A stretch of DNA of 64,000 nt from Novosphingobium mathurense (lineage in GTDB: Bacteria > Pseudomonadota > Alphaproteobacteria > Sphingomonadales > Sphingomonadaceae): assembly GCF_900168325.1 (NCBI RefSeq), contig NZ_FVZE01000002.1, positions 843,067-907,066 on the forward strand. The letters are read 5' to 3'. Below, one piece after another: positions 40,300 through 48,401 of the stretch. Each line of letters begins with the position of its first letter. Position 1 is the first letter of the stretch. A program made the translations under genes and the position numbers. The notes under the pieces are model-generated. The model was not told where the DNA came from. It did no database searches and saw nothing but the letters and a program-made list of their open reading frames with translations.

Positions 40300-41270
40300 G
40301 GGATGCGGCTGTAGACTTCGAGCGTGTCGCTGCCAAGCTGGCGTCGCTCGCAAATTCGCCACTGGCCATGAGCCGAAGCAAGCGACCCGAGGCCGAAGTC
40401 CCGGACGGCAGGCCGCCCGCCCAGCAGGATCGGCGCGCGGTAGATCAGCAGGCGGTCGACCAGCCCGGCACGCAGGAAGGACGAAGCAGCCCCCGCGCCG
40501 CCTTCGACGAAGAGGTACTGTACGCCATCCATGTCCGCGATCGCTTCGGGCGAGGGCAGGGCGCGCCAGCCTTCGGGCGCGTCGCCACCGGTCAGCACCC
40601 AGCGCTCGGGGCTGCGCTGTTCGAGGCCGGGCAGGCGCACGTCGAGACGCGGGGCATCGGCACGCAGGGTGCCGCCGCCCACGAGGATCGCATCGGCCCT
40701 GGCGCGCATGGCGTGGGTATGTGCACGTGCCTGCGCACCGGTGATCCACTGGCTTTCGCCCGACTGCAGCGCAAGGCAGCCGTCGAGCGACATGGCGAGC
40801 TTGAGCGTGACCTCGGGCCGCCCCAGCCGCTTCGAGACGAGATAGCCCGACAGGCTTTGCTCGCAGGCGGATGAGGGGAGGTATTCGGCGGCGATTCCGG
40901 CCTGGCGGATCCGCTGCATCCCCAAGCCTGCGGTGCGCGGATCGGGATCCATGCAGCCGATCACGACGCGGGCCAGGCCGGAGGCGCTCACGAGGTCGGC
41001 GCAGGCCGGGCCGCGCGGCGATTCGTGGGCGCAGGGTTCAAGCGAGACGTAGAGCGTGCCGCCGCGTGCCGCGTCGCCGGCGGCATCGAGCGCGACGGCT
41101 TCGGCATGGGGGCGCCCCGTCGCCCGGGTCCAGCCGCGGGCAACAACCTTGCCTTCCTTCACGACGATCGCGCCGACGCCGGGATTGGGTCGACTGATCG
41201 GACGCGCGCGCGCGGCGAGACCGGCGGTTGCCGCCAGCCAGCGAGCGTCCTCGCGATTATCTGCTGTCAC
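40284..41270 (-). CDS. ribD: Bifunctional riboflavin deaminase/reductase RibD
   Basis: 328 residues. The N-terminal cytidine-deaminase-like zinc domain (~1-145) has [19 protein letters not shown] (His and catalytic Glu) and [17 protein letters not shown] (two Cys ligands). The C-terminal reductase domain (~150-328) has [12 protein letters not shown] and [17 protein letters not shown], ending [13 protein letters not shown]. Performs two steps of riboflavin synthesis. The deaminase motif is complete. Its ATG overlaps the stop of the upstream membrane-protein gene (ATGA), and its end overlaps ribE. Confidence 0.94.
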   Translation of the reverse strand: MTADNREDARWLAATAGLAARARPISRPNPGVGAIVVKEGKVVARGWTRATGRPHAEAVALDAAGDAARGGTLYVSLEPCAHESPRGPACADLVSASGLARVVIGCMDPDPRTAGLGMQRIRQAGIAAEYLPSSACEQSLSGYLVSKRLGRPEVTLKLAMSLDGCLALQSGESQWITGAQARAHTHAMRARADAILVGGGTLRADAPRLDVRLPGLEQRSPERWVLTGGDAPEGWRALPSPEAIADMDGVQYLFVEGGAGAASSFLRAGLVDRLLIYRAPILLGGRPAVRDFGLGSLASAHGQWRICERRQLGSDTLEVYSRIPCSQE

Positions 41271-41761
41271 TGGGCAGCTTCGTCCTGTTGGGCCGCGATC
41301 TGCTCGACCGATGTAACGCCTTCGGGCAGTTTGCCTTGTTTCTTTTTCTGTGCGGCGTCCCGGGCAGCCTGCTCGGCTTCGGCCTCGCGCGCGATCTTTT
41401 CGACGTCCATGCCGGACATGCGGCCGATCGTCTTGTAGATGTTGCGCACTTCCTCGTCACGCTTGGCGAGTTCCTTGGCGACCGCTTCCTTGCGCTTCTG
41501 GTTCGCGATGTTGGACGCGATGATCTCGGCCTCGGTGCGATGGCCGGAGAACGTCGAGATATAGGTGATCTTCGGCGGAGGCTGTGGGCCTTTCGCCTCC
41601 TGCTGGTACATCGTGAAGAACACGCCGAAAGTGCAGGCGGCCGAAAGCGCGGCAATGCGCCAGCGGTTGCTGCCGGCCTGTTTCCAGACGGCCTTGAAGT
41701 CGGCGACCATCCCCGTGGGGCTGACGTCCTTCCAGTATCCTGAGCGTTTGAACAACGACAT
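41267..41761 (-). CDS. Hypothetical single-pass membrane protein
   Basis: 164 residues. One predicted membrane helix at about 34-52 ([19 protein letters not shown]) with the basic N-terminus inside; the remainder (from ~55) is a charged, Lys/Glu/Ala-rich, probably coiled-coil region ([33 protein letters not shown]). I do not recognise a named domain; proteins like this are common in sphingomonads next to ribD. It overlaps ribD by 4 bases (ATGA), so it is co-expressed with riboflavin synthesis, though a link in function is not established. Confidence 0.75.
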   Translation of the reverse strand: MSLFKRSGYWKDVSPTGMVADFKAVWKQAGSNRWRIAALSAACTFGVFFTMYQQEAKGPQPPPKITYISTFSGHRTEAEIIASNIANQKRKEAVAKELAKRDEEVRNIYKTIGRMSGMDVEKIAREAEAEQAARDAAQKKKQGKLPEGVTSVEQIAAQQDEAAQ

Positions 41762-41793
41762 GGGGCCTACTTAGGCGCTTCGGGGGCCAAACG

Positions 41794-42519
41794 CTAGCCG
41801 AAGGGGAGGTAAAGCTCGCGTCCGTGGGCCTTGAGCCAGGCATTCGCAGTCCGAATATCGCCTTCGAACAGCGCATTGAGGCTGGCGTGGAAGGCGGGCG
41901 AGTGGTCGAAATGGATGAGGTGGGCCACTTCGTGGGCGACAACGGACCGGCGCACGAAGTCCGGGGCCATTATCAGGCGCCAGTTGATCCGGATGGAGCC
42001 GTCGGGCGCGCAACTGCCCCAACGCCGCTTCGCGTTCGAGAGCGCCAGCTTGGGCGCGGCGACTTCGGCCCGGGCGCAGTACTCGACCAGATCCCCGGCC
42101 ATGAGCGTACGCGCTTCGCCCTCCAGCCAGCGCCTGAGGCGGGATTGCAGCGAGGTTTCGGGGCCGCCCAGCGCGATGGCGCCTTCGCCGTGGACGGCGC
42201 GGCGCGGGGCCTGGGGATCGTGCCGGATGAGAAGGGCTTCGCCGCGAAACCGGATCTGCGCGCCGTGGGCAAGGGGCTCGGCGACGGGCAGGGCGGCAAG
42301 CTGACGGGCGAGCCAGTCGCGCCGCGATCCGGCGAAGGCGATGGCTTCTGCCGTACGCGTCCAGCGCGGGATCGTGATGCGCACTTCGCTGCCGTCGGGA
42401 GCCAGCCGCATGGTAAGGCGGCGCGCCCGGTCATGGCGGCGGATCACTATGGGGACGTCCTTGCCGTCAAGGTCTATGACAGGCTCTTCGCGAGGATTGC
42501 GGCGCAACCAGTCGAGCAC
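41794..42519 (-). CDS. YgjP-like (SprT/M48-type) zinc metallopeptidase
   Basis: 241-residue DUF45/YgjP protein. The zinc motif HEVAHLIHFDHSPAFH contains HExxH plus a third His downstream; upstream the RRWGSCAPDGSIRINWRL block is diagnostic. Function of the family is largely unknown, with suggestions of nucleic-acid-associated proteolysis. It starts 4 bases after the stop of the YcgN-type gene in a leftward run SCO1-YcgN-YgjP, and ends 32 bases before the single-pass membrane protein. Confidence 0.87.
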   Translation of the reverse strand: MLDWLRRNPREEPVIDLDGKDVPIVIRRHDRARRLTMRLAPDGSEVRITIPRWTRTAEAIAFAGSRRDWLARQLAALPVAEPLAHGAQIRFRGEALLIRHDPQAPRRAVHGEGAIALGGPETSLQSRLRRWLEGEARTLMAGDLVEYCARAEVAAPKLALSNAKRRWGSCAPDGSIRINWRLIMAPDFVRRSVVAHEVAHLIHFDHSPAFHASLNALFEGDIRTANAWLKAHGRELYLPFG

Positions 42520-42523
42520 GGAC

Positions 42524-43003
42524 TCAGCCTTCCTCCTCTTCGCAGGCGTCCTCGTCGAAATCGTCTTCGCCGTAGGGCCAGACGATGTGATGCTCCAGCG
42601 GCCCGGCGACGGTCTCGCTGATCACCTTGCCGACGATCGACATGCCCGCGTCATGCACCGCATTGCGATCCCCGCTGAGGAGATAGTGCCATTCGGGCAG
42701 GGGCTGGCCTTCCGAGCGCAGGCGATAGGCGCAGCTCGGCGGCAGCCAGTCGAGGCTGCCTGCATTCTTCAGGCTGAGGCTGAGGCAATCGGGCACGAAG
42801 CTGCGGCGATTGGCATAGTCGCTGCACCGTGCGGTCTTGAGGTCGAGCAGCTTGCACGCGACGTTGGTGTGAAAGATCTCTCCGGTGTCGGCGTCTTCCA
42901 CCTTGTGCAGGCAGCATTGGCCGCAACCGTCGCACAGGGCTTCCCACTGTGCGCGGTCGAGCGTCTCGAGCGGACGCTCCCAGAAAGGCGTCGCGCTGCT
43001 CAC
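42524..43003 (-). CDS. YcgN/YkgJ-type cysteine-cluster protein (UPF0260)
   Basis: 159-residue protein with a conserved cysteine set: CDGCGQCCLHK near residue 24, then CKLLDL, CSDY and CLSL, and CAYR. The pattern CxxCxxC plus distant Cys is the zinc or iron-sulfur chelating motif of the UPF0260/YkgJ group. The acidic C-terminus (EDDFDEDACEEEEG) is notable. Its ATG overlaps the SCO1 stop (ATGA). A role in metal handling beside a copper chaperone is plausible but not proven. Confidence 0.88.
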   Translation of the reverse strand: MSSATPFWERPLETLDRAQWEALCDGCGQCCLHKVEDADTGEIFHTNVACKLLDLKTARCSDYANRRSFVPDCLSLSLKNAGSLDWLPPSCAYRLRSEGQPLPEWHYLLSGDRNAVHDAGMSIVGKVISETVAGPLEHHIVWPYGEDDFDEDACEEEEG

Positions 43004-43617
43004 TTCACCCTCTTGGCAAGTTCGGCTGCAACGGCGTCGGGGCCCTTGTCGACGGGGAGCATGGCGATGGGCTTGCCGTCCGGGCCCATCAGGTAGGCAA
43101 TGCGGCTGTGGTCCATCAGGTATCCGCCGGGGGTTTTCTCACCCTTCTTGTAATAGGCGACAAAGGCGTCGGCGGCGACTCTTACCTGATCGGGGGTGCC
43201 GGTCAGGCCCAGCAGGTTGGGGCCGAAGGCGGCGGTCCACTCACCGACGACCCTGGGGGTATCGCGTTCGGGGTCGATCGAGATGAAGATCGGCTGCACT
43301 TTCGCCGCTTCCGCAGGGTGCGCCTTGTCGAACAGGTTGAAGCCGCGCATCATCGCCTGGACATCGAGCGGGCAGGCATCCGGACAGAAGGTGTATCCGA
43401 AATAGACGATGCGCCACTTGCCTTTGAACTGGTCCCAGGTGACGGGCTTGCCGTCCTTGTCGACCAGCGTGAAAGGCCCCCCGATCGCGGCGCCTTCCAG
43501 CGGCGGTCGCTCAGGCTGCTCCTGCTGCGAGCAGGCGGTGAGAGACAGGCTCGCGGCAAGGCCGAGGGCAAAGGGGGCTATCCAGCGTGTCAGGTAGGTC
43601 ATGGCGCGTCGCTTCAT
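43000..43617 (-). CDS. SCO1/SenC copper chaperone, lipoprotein
   Basis: 205 residues. A lipoprotein signal (ALGLAASLSLTAC) anchors it to the outer face of the inner membrane. The thioredoxin-like domain binds copper through the CPDAC pair (GYTFCPDACPLDV) and a distal His (LMDHSRIAYL). SCO proteins deliver copper to the CuA site of cytochrome c oxidase. An ATG at 43602 is an alternative start, five residues in. It leads the SCO1-YcgN-YgjP run and is divergent from the ankyrin gene. Confidence 0.93.
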   Translation of the reverse strand: MKRRAMTYLTRWIAPFALGLAASLSLTACSQQEQPERPPLEGAAIGGPFTLVDKDGKPVTWDQFKGKWRIVYFGYTFCPDACPLDVQAMMRGFNLFDKAHPAEAAKVQPIFISIDPERDTPRVVGEWTAAFGPNLLGLTGTPDQVRVAADAFVAYYKKGEKTPGGYLMDHSRIAYLMGPDGKPIAMLPVDKGPDAVAAELAKRVK

Positions 43618-43707
43618 GCTCTGCTAAGCCGCGCCATGCAAGGTGCGATGCCTGGGTCGAACAGCAGCAAGCGCCGGAAGAATCGACCAAGTCGGAGGAA
43701 ATACGAA

Positions 43708-44358
43708 GTGTCCAGGAACAACTTGGGGTACGGTGCGCGGATCTCTCGGGCGATCCTGATGGCGGTCTTGCCGACGCTTGCCGCGGGTCTTGCGGTTTCC
43801 TCACCGGTCATGGCCCAGGCGGGCTTCTCGGAAGGGTACAAGTTCCTCGAAGCGGTCAAGAAGAAGGATGGGGCCAAGGTCGAAGAAGCCCTGCTCGATC
43901 CTTCATCGCAGATCATCAATTCGCGCGACGTGACCACTGGCGAGACGGCGTTGCACATCGTCACTGCCCGCCGCGACCTGACCTGGCTCAACTACCTCAT
44001 CTCGCATGGCGCCAACGTCAACGCTGCGGACGATCACGGCCGCACGCCGCTGGAAATGGCGGTCAATCTGGGCTGGCGTGAAGGCGCGGAGTTCCTGCTG
44101 GAAAGCAAGGCGTCGCCCGACCCTTCGAACGACGCGGGCGAAACGCCGTTGATCTATGCCGTGCACCGTAAGGACCTGCAGCTCGTCAAGGCGCTGCTGC
44201 AGGCCGGAGCCGATCCCAATCGTGCCGACAATTCGGGGCGTTCGGCGCGCGACTATGCGGCGCTCGACAGCAAGACCGGCCCGATGACGTCCGTACTCGA
44301 CGAATATGCGGCGAAGAACAAGAAGAAGGCACAGGCCGTCTACGGCCCGGTGATGTGA
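43708..44358 (+). CDS. Secreted ankyrin-repeat protein
   Basis: 216 residues. A signal peptide (AILMAVLPTLAAGLAVSSPVMA) sends it to the periplasm. Three ankyrin repeats follow: TGETALHIVTARRDLTWL.., HGRTPLEMAVNLGWREGAEF.. and AGETPLIYAVHRKDLQLVKA.., then a fourth partial one (SGRSARDYA). Ankyrins mediate protein contacts, and periplasmic ones in relatives accompany catalase or envelope proteins; no partner is visible here. The GTG at 43708 is chosen because GGAGG lies 9 bases upstream and it places the signal peptide correctly. The COQ9 gene follows by 16 bases. Confidence 0.82.
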   Translation: MSRNNLGYGARISRAILMAVLPTLAAGLAVSSPVMAQAGFSEGYKFLEAVKKKDGAKVEEALLDPSSQIINSRDVTTGETALHIVTARRDLTWLNYLISHGANVNAADDHGRTPLEMAVNLGWREGAEFLLESKASPDPSNDAGETPLIYAVHRKDLQLVKALLQAGADPNRADNSGRSARDYAALDSKTGPMTSVLDEYAAKNKKKAQAVYGPVM

Positions 44359-44374
44359 TCGCGTGGCAGGCAGG

Positions 44375-45031
44375 ATGATGGAAGAGCCGCAGACTCTCGA
44401 AGCGCTGCGCCGACAGCTCGCCCCGGCGATTGCCGATGCCGTCGCCTTCGATGGGTGGAGCGAGGAAGCGGTGGCGCAGGCCGCGGCCATGGCGGGCATC
44501 GATAACGAACTTGCCCAGTTCGCCTTCCAGGGCGGTGCGATGGCGATGATCGCCGCCTGGATCGGCCATGTCGATGAACGCATGGTGGCCACGACGCCGG
44601 CCGAATCGCTGGCGAATCTTCCGATCCGCGAGCGTATCCGTCGCCTCGTCATGGCGCGACTCGACGCCGTGGCCGGCAGGGAGGAAGCCCTGACCCGGGC
44701 GCTTTCGATCATGGCGATGCCGCAAAACGTCGCCGCCGCGACAAAGCTGGGATGGCATAGCGCGGATGTGATGTGGCGCCTCGCAGGGGATACCGCGACG
44801 GACTACAACCACTATACCAAGCGGGCGATCCTTGGAGCGATCTATGCCGCGACGCTGCAGGTCTATGCCCGCGACAAGAGCGATGACAAGGCTGAAACCC
44901 GCGCTTTTCTGGACCGCCGGATCGACGGCATCATCCGCTTCGAAAAGACCAAGGCGAAAGTGTTCCGCGCCCCTGACGACCGTTTCAGCGTGACCCGGCT
45001 GCTGGGCCGGTTGCGCTACCCGGCGCGCTGA
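44375..45031 (+). CDS. COQ9-family ubiquinone biosynthesis protein
   Basis: 218-residue helical protein with a TetR-like fold in the first part (LAPAIADAVAFDGWSEEAVAQAAAMAG) and the COQ9 end region (LGWHSADVMWRLAGDTATDYNHYTKRAIL, ILGAIYAATLQVYARD). Mitochondrial and alphaproteobacterial COQ9 binds quinone intermediates and presents them to COQ7, the C6 hydroxylase. Starts at ATG 44375 or 44378; AGGCAGG just upstream. The protein keeps the conserved Trp-rich lipid-contact motif. Confidence 0.88.
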   Translation: MMEEPQTLEALRRQLAPAIADAVAFDGWSEEAVAQAAAMAGIDNELAQFAFQGGAMAMIAAWIGHVDERMVATTPAESLANLPIRERIRRLVMARLDAVAGREEALTRALSIMAMPQNVAAATKLGWHSADVMWRLAGDTATDYNHYTKRAILGAIYAATLQVYARDKSDDKAETRAFLDRRIDGIIRFEKTKAKVFRAPDDRFSVTRLLGRLRYPAR

Positions 45032-45089
45032 TTTTTCGCCTGTCGCTGCTCCCGATTTGATCGCGGACAATGACAGGAGGGGGTGGCTA

Positions 45090-45106
45090 TTGCGAACCAG
45101 TTGCAA
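45090..45106 (+). promoter_or_regulatory. Possible Fur box upstream of feoAB
   Basis: TTGCGAACCAGTTGCAA, a TTGC...GCAA dyad of the type bound by alphaproteobacterial Fur, 30 bases before the feoA ATG. The arms match over 5 of 8 positions. Iron repression of feoAB is expected in general; this site is the best candidate. Confidence 0.5.
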
Positions 45107-45135
45107 ATAACGATGTAATCTGGCAGCGCAGATCC

Positions 45136-45375
45136 ATGACTTTAGACTTGCTTCCCGTAGGCCAGGGCGCCCGCATCACAGCGGTCGACTGGAAATGCCT
45201 CGTCGATGAGGAGGCGCACCGCCTGCGTGCGCTCGGCATCGACGAGGGGGCCAAGGTTTCCGTTTCGCATCGCGGCGTCTTCGGCGGCCGCGATCCGATC
45301 GCGATTTCGGTCGGCCGCATGATCGTGGCCGTGCGCCGCGCCCACGCCGCAGCCATGGAAGTGGAAGTCCTGTGA
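45136..45375 (+). CDS. feoA: Ferrous iron transport protein FeoA
   Basis: 79-residue SH3-like protein: ARITAVDWKCLVDEEAHRLR then LGIDEGAKVSVSHRG and the end strand DPIAISVGRMIVAVRR. It supports FeoB-mediated Fe(II) uptake on the cytosolic side. The first ATG after the putative Fur box is used; upstream in-frame sequence is rich in Gly and unlike the family. Its TGA overlaps the FeoB GTG (GTGA). Confidence 0.9.
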   Translation: MTLDLLPVGQGARITAVDWKCLVDEEAHRLRALGIDEGAKVSVSHRGVFGGRDPIAISVGRMIVAVRRAHAAAMEVEVL

Positions 45376-47213
45376 GCCGCCAACGCAAGGTCGCACTGGT
45401 CGGCAACCCCAATGCGGGCAAGAGCGCGCTGTTCAATGCCCTGACCGGTGCGCGTCAGAAGATCGCGAATTATCCGGGCGTCACCGTCGAGCGCAAGTCG
45501 GGCCGCTTCGTGCTTCCCACCGGCGAGCCGGTGGAGATGACCGACCTTCCCGGCGCTTACAGCCTAGATGCAACGAGCCCGGACGAGGAAGTTACTTCCA
45601 AGGTCGTGCGCGGCCATTTCCCCGGCGAAGCCGTGCCGGACGTGCTGGTGATCGTCCTCGATGCGTCGAACCTGGAACAGCACCTGGTCTTCGCGCAGGA
45701 AATCCTTGCGCTGGGCAAGCCCACCGTCATCGCGCTCAACATGGTCGACCTTGCCGAACGCGACGGTCTCGTGCTCGACGCCATGCTGCTCGAGCAGGAA
45801 CTGGGGGTGCGCGTCATTCCCACGGTAGCCGTGCGTCGCCGCGGCCTGACCGATCTGGCAGAGGCGATCGCCTCTGCCGAGATGCGCCACCCCGGGCCGG
45901 GCATAACCGACCTTTCCCTGACCGAGCGGCGCGTTGCTGCCCATGCCATGGCCGAAGGCGCGATTCTCTCGGAAACCCGCCGCCATCGCCTGCACGCGCA
46001 GCTCGATCGTCTTCTGCTCAATCCCTGGATCGGGCCGTTCGTTCTGTTCGCGCTGCTCTTCGTGGTGTTTCAGGCGGTCTTTGCCTGGGCGACCCCGTTC
46101 GCCGACGGACTGGAGGCAGCGGTAGGCTGGCTGACCGACTGGACTATCGAGTTCATGCCCGCTGGCCTCGTACGCGATCTCGTGACCGACGGCATCCTTG
46201 CCGGTGTCGGCTCGGTGGTCGTGTTCCTGCCGCAGATCGTCATCCTTTTCGCATTCATCCTCGCGATGGAAGCATCGGGCTACATGGCTCGCGCGGCCTT
46301 CCTGATGGACCGGCTGATGTCCTCGGTCGGCCTTTCGGGGCGCAGTTTCATTCCGCTGCTTTCGAGCTTCGCCTGCGCCATTCCCGGCATCATGGCGACA
46401 CGCTCGATCAGCGATCCCAAGGATCGGCTGACGACGATCCTGATCGCGCCGCTGATGACGTGCTCGGCGCGCCTGCCGGTCTATGCGGTGATCATCGCCG
46501 CCTTCATCCCCAGCCGGTCCGTCGGCTGGGGCATCGGCCTGCAGGGACTGGTTCTCTTCGCGCTCTATGTCGCGGGCGTGATCGGGGCGATGGCGGTCGC
46601 TCTCGTGCTGCGCCGATCGGTGACCAAGGGGGCGGCTTCGGGCTTCATCATGGAGCTGCCGAAGTACCAGCTTCCCCGCCTCAAGGACATGGCGATCGGC
46701 CTGTGGCAGCGTGCCTGGATCTTCCTGCGGCGCGCCGGCACGATCATCTTCACCGTCACTGTCGTGCTGTGGGTCATGCTCAATTTCCCGCAGGCCCGCC
46801 CGGGAGAAAGCCAGGTCGACGCCTCGATTGCTGGAAAGGTCGCCAATGGCCTTGCCGTCGTGGTCGAGCCCATCGGCTTCAACCGTGACATGGCACTGGC
46901 GCTGATCCCGGCCATGGCTGCGCGCGAAGTGGCAGTCAGTTCGCTGGCGACGACTTATGCGGTCGATGCCACGGACGAGGACGAGCAGGCGATGGAACTG
47001 GGCGATCAGCTCAAGTCGCGCTGGACCCTGCCAATGGCACTGGCTTTCCTGGCCTGGTTCGTCTTCGCGCCGCAGTGCATGTCGACGATTGCCGTCACCC
47101 GGCGTGAGACGAACGGCTGGAAGTGGCCCGCCTTCATGCTCGCCTACCTGTTCGGCCTCGCCTATATTGCCGCAGGGCTGACGTTCTGGACCGCGACGGC
47201 CATCGGCCTCTAG
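45372..47213 (+). CDS. feoB: Ferrous iron transporter FeoB
   Basis: 613-residue inner-membrane Fe(II) transporter. The N-terminal G domain has GNPNAGKSALFNALTG (G1), the G3 DLPGAYSL and NMVD (G4, at ALNMVDLAERD); the C-terminal membrane part has about ten helices with the Gate motifs (SSFACAIPGIMATRSI and MTCSARLPVYAVI). Shorter than the ~770-residue E. coli protein, as usual for this subtype. GTG start overlapping feoA is coupled. No feoC is seen. Confidence 0.95.
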   Translation: MSRQRKVALVGNPNAGKSALFNALTGARQKIANYPGVTVERKSGRFVLPTGEPVEMTDLPGAYSLDATSPDEEVTSKVVRGHFPGEAVPDVLVIVLDASNLEQHLVFAQEILALGKPTVIALNMVDLAERDGLVLDAMLLEQELGVRVIPTVAVRRRGLTDLAEAIASAEMRHPGPGITDLSLTERRVAAHAMAEGAILSETRRHRLHAQLDRLLLNPWIGPFVLFALLFVVFQAVFAWATPFADGLEAAVGWLTDWTIEFMPAGLVRDLVTDGILAGVGSVVVFLPQIVILFAFILAMEASGYMARAAFLMDRLMSSVGLSGRSFIPLLSSFACAIPGIMATRSISDPKDRLTTILIAPLMTCSARLPVYAVIIAAFIPSRSVGWGIGLQGLVLFALYVAGVIGAMAVALVLRRSVTKGAASGFIMELPKYQLPRLKDMAIGLWQRAWIFLRRAGTIIFTVTVVLWVMLNFPQARPGESQVDASIAGKVANGLAVVVEPIGFNRDMALALIPAMAAREVAVSSLATTYAVDATDEDEQAMELGDQLKSRWTLPMALAFLAWFVFAPQCMSTIAVTRRETNGWKWPAFMLAYLFGLAYIAAGLTFWTATAIGL

Positions 47214-47315
47214 CGATCCTTCCGCCTCGGTTGTGGGAAAGGCCCGCTTCCGGGGTTGGCGTCGGACGCCGCGATTGGCTACCCAACCGGCCACACACGA
47301 TAGGAAAGCGATTCC

Positions 47316-47894
47316 ATGGCAGGCAGCGTCAACAAGGTCATTCTCGTCGGCAATCTCGGGGCTGACCCGGAAGTCCGTTCGTTCCAGAACGGCGGCAAGG
47401 TATGCAACCTGCGTATCGCCACCAGTGAATCGTGGAAGGACCGCAACACCGGGGAGCGCCAGGAGCGTACCGAATGGCATTCGGTCGCGATTTTCTCCGA
47501 AGGTCTGGCCGGCGTGGCCGAGCGCTTCCTGCGCAAGGGCTCGAAGGTCTACATCGAAGGCCAGCTGCGCACCCGCAAGTGGCAGGACCAGCAGGGCAAC
47601 GACCGTTATACGACCGAAATCGTACTGCAGGGACCGGGCGCGGTCATGACCATGCTCGATGGTGCGCAGGGCGGCGGCGGTGGCGGCGGTCGCTCCGGCG
47701 GCTTCGGCGAAGGCGGCGCATCGGGCGGCTTTGGCGGCGGTGGCCGCTCGGGCGGTGGCGGTGCGCGTGGAGGTGACGACTGGGGTCGTTCGGGCGGTGG
47801 CGGCGACGACTGGGGTCGCACCGGCGGATCGTCGGGCGGCAGCAGCAGCGGCGGCGGCTTCGGCGACGATCTTGACGATGACATTCCGTTCTGA
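47316..47894 (+). CDS. ssb: Single-stranded DNA-binding protein
   Basis: 192 residues. The OB fold occupies 1-115 ([48 protein letters not shown]). A long Gly-rich linker (~120-180) holds two copies of a DDWGR(S/T)GG unit. The C-terminal DDDIPF tip binds partner replication and repair proteins. The ATG at 47316 starts the family core. Confidence 0.97.
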   Translation: MAGSVNKVILVGNLGADPEVRSFQNGGKVCNLRIATSESWKDRNTGERQERTEWHSVAIFSEGLAGVAERFLRKGSKVYIEGQLRTRKWQDQQGNDRYTTEIVLQGPGAVMTMLDGAQGGGGGGGRSGGFGEGGASGGFGGGGRSGGGGARGGDDWGRSGGGGDDWGRTGGSSGGSSSGGGFGDDLDDDIPF

Positions 47895-48355
47895 TCTGCC
47901 ACGCGGATCATACTTGAGCCGTGCGGGAGATGCCTTTGCGCTGAGGCCCTGCACGGAGGAGCGATGGGGCTGGATGACAGCCCTTTCCCCATAGAAGCGC
48001 CGGGCAAGGTTCTTGCCCACGACCTCTCGATATATGCGATAGACTGGTTGCCGGCCGCGCAGCCGCCAGACCGCCGGGCTGAAAGCAGGGCGCAATCTGC
48101 GGCACGGCTCTCGGCCGGGCGTGCGGGTTTCGCTCGTCCTTGGCAACGCACAGGCGCGCTTCGCAACGTAGCGGCACAATTCCCAGTGCATCCGATGTTG
48201 GGTGGGGTTGTCCCCGCTTTGCCTCAAGCCAACGTGTGCGGCGAGGTCGAGCGCAGGACGTTAACTGCGTATGCTCTGCAGAGCGAGCCATGAGGCGGTA
48301 GGTCGGTCACCCCGGGTAAGGGGCTCGGGTGATCAGACGATCCGATCAGGTCAAG
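47895..48355. other. Intergenic stretch without a supportable gene
   Basis: About 460 bases between ssb and the terminator of the leftward TonB receptor. A 109-codon frame at 47964-48293 has a good GGAGGA site but its protein looks non-biological after the first 30 residues. I see no tRNA or clear regulatory element. Confidence 0.5.
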
Positions 48356-48387
48356 AAAAAGGCGGGCCATCGTGAAGATGGCCCGCC
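48356..48387 (-). terminator. Intrinsic terminator of the TonB receptor gene
   Basis: Perfect 11-bp stem GGCGGGCCATC/GATGGCCCGCC (48361-48371, 48377-48387) with loop GTGAA; on the minus strand it is followed by five T and CTTGACC. It lies 15 bases after the receptor stop. Confidence 0.85.
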
Positions 48388-48401
48388 CATAGTCATTCAA
48401 C

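Noticed and set aside
47690..47850. Gly-rich tandem repeat
   Set aside because: It is the normal disordered linker of SSB, not a DNA repeat element.
45564..48227. 887-codon frame antisense to feoB and ssb
   Set aside because: Shadow of strongly biased sense genes; runs through two genes and an intergenic region without domain likeness.
47964..48293. 109-codon frame with a good GGAGGA site after ssb
   Set aside because: Only the first 30 residues look protein-like; no homology, no structure, and the rest is Arg/Ala/Gly noise.
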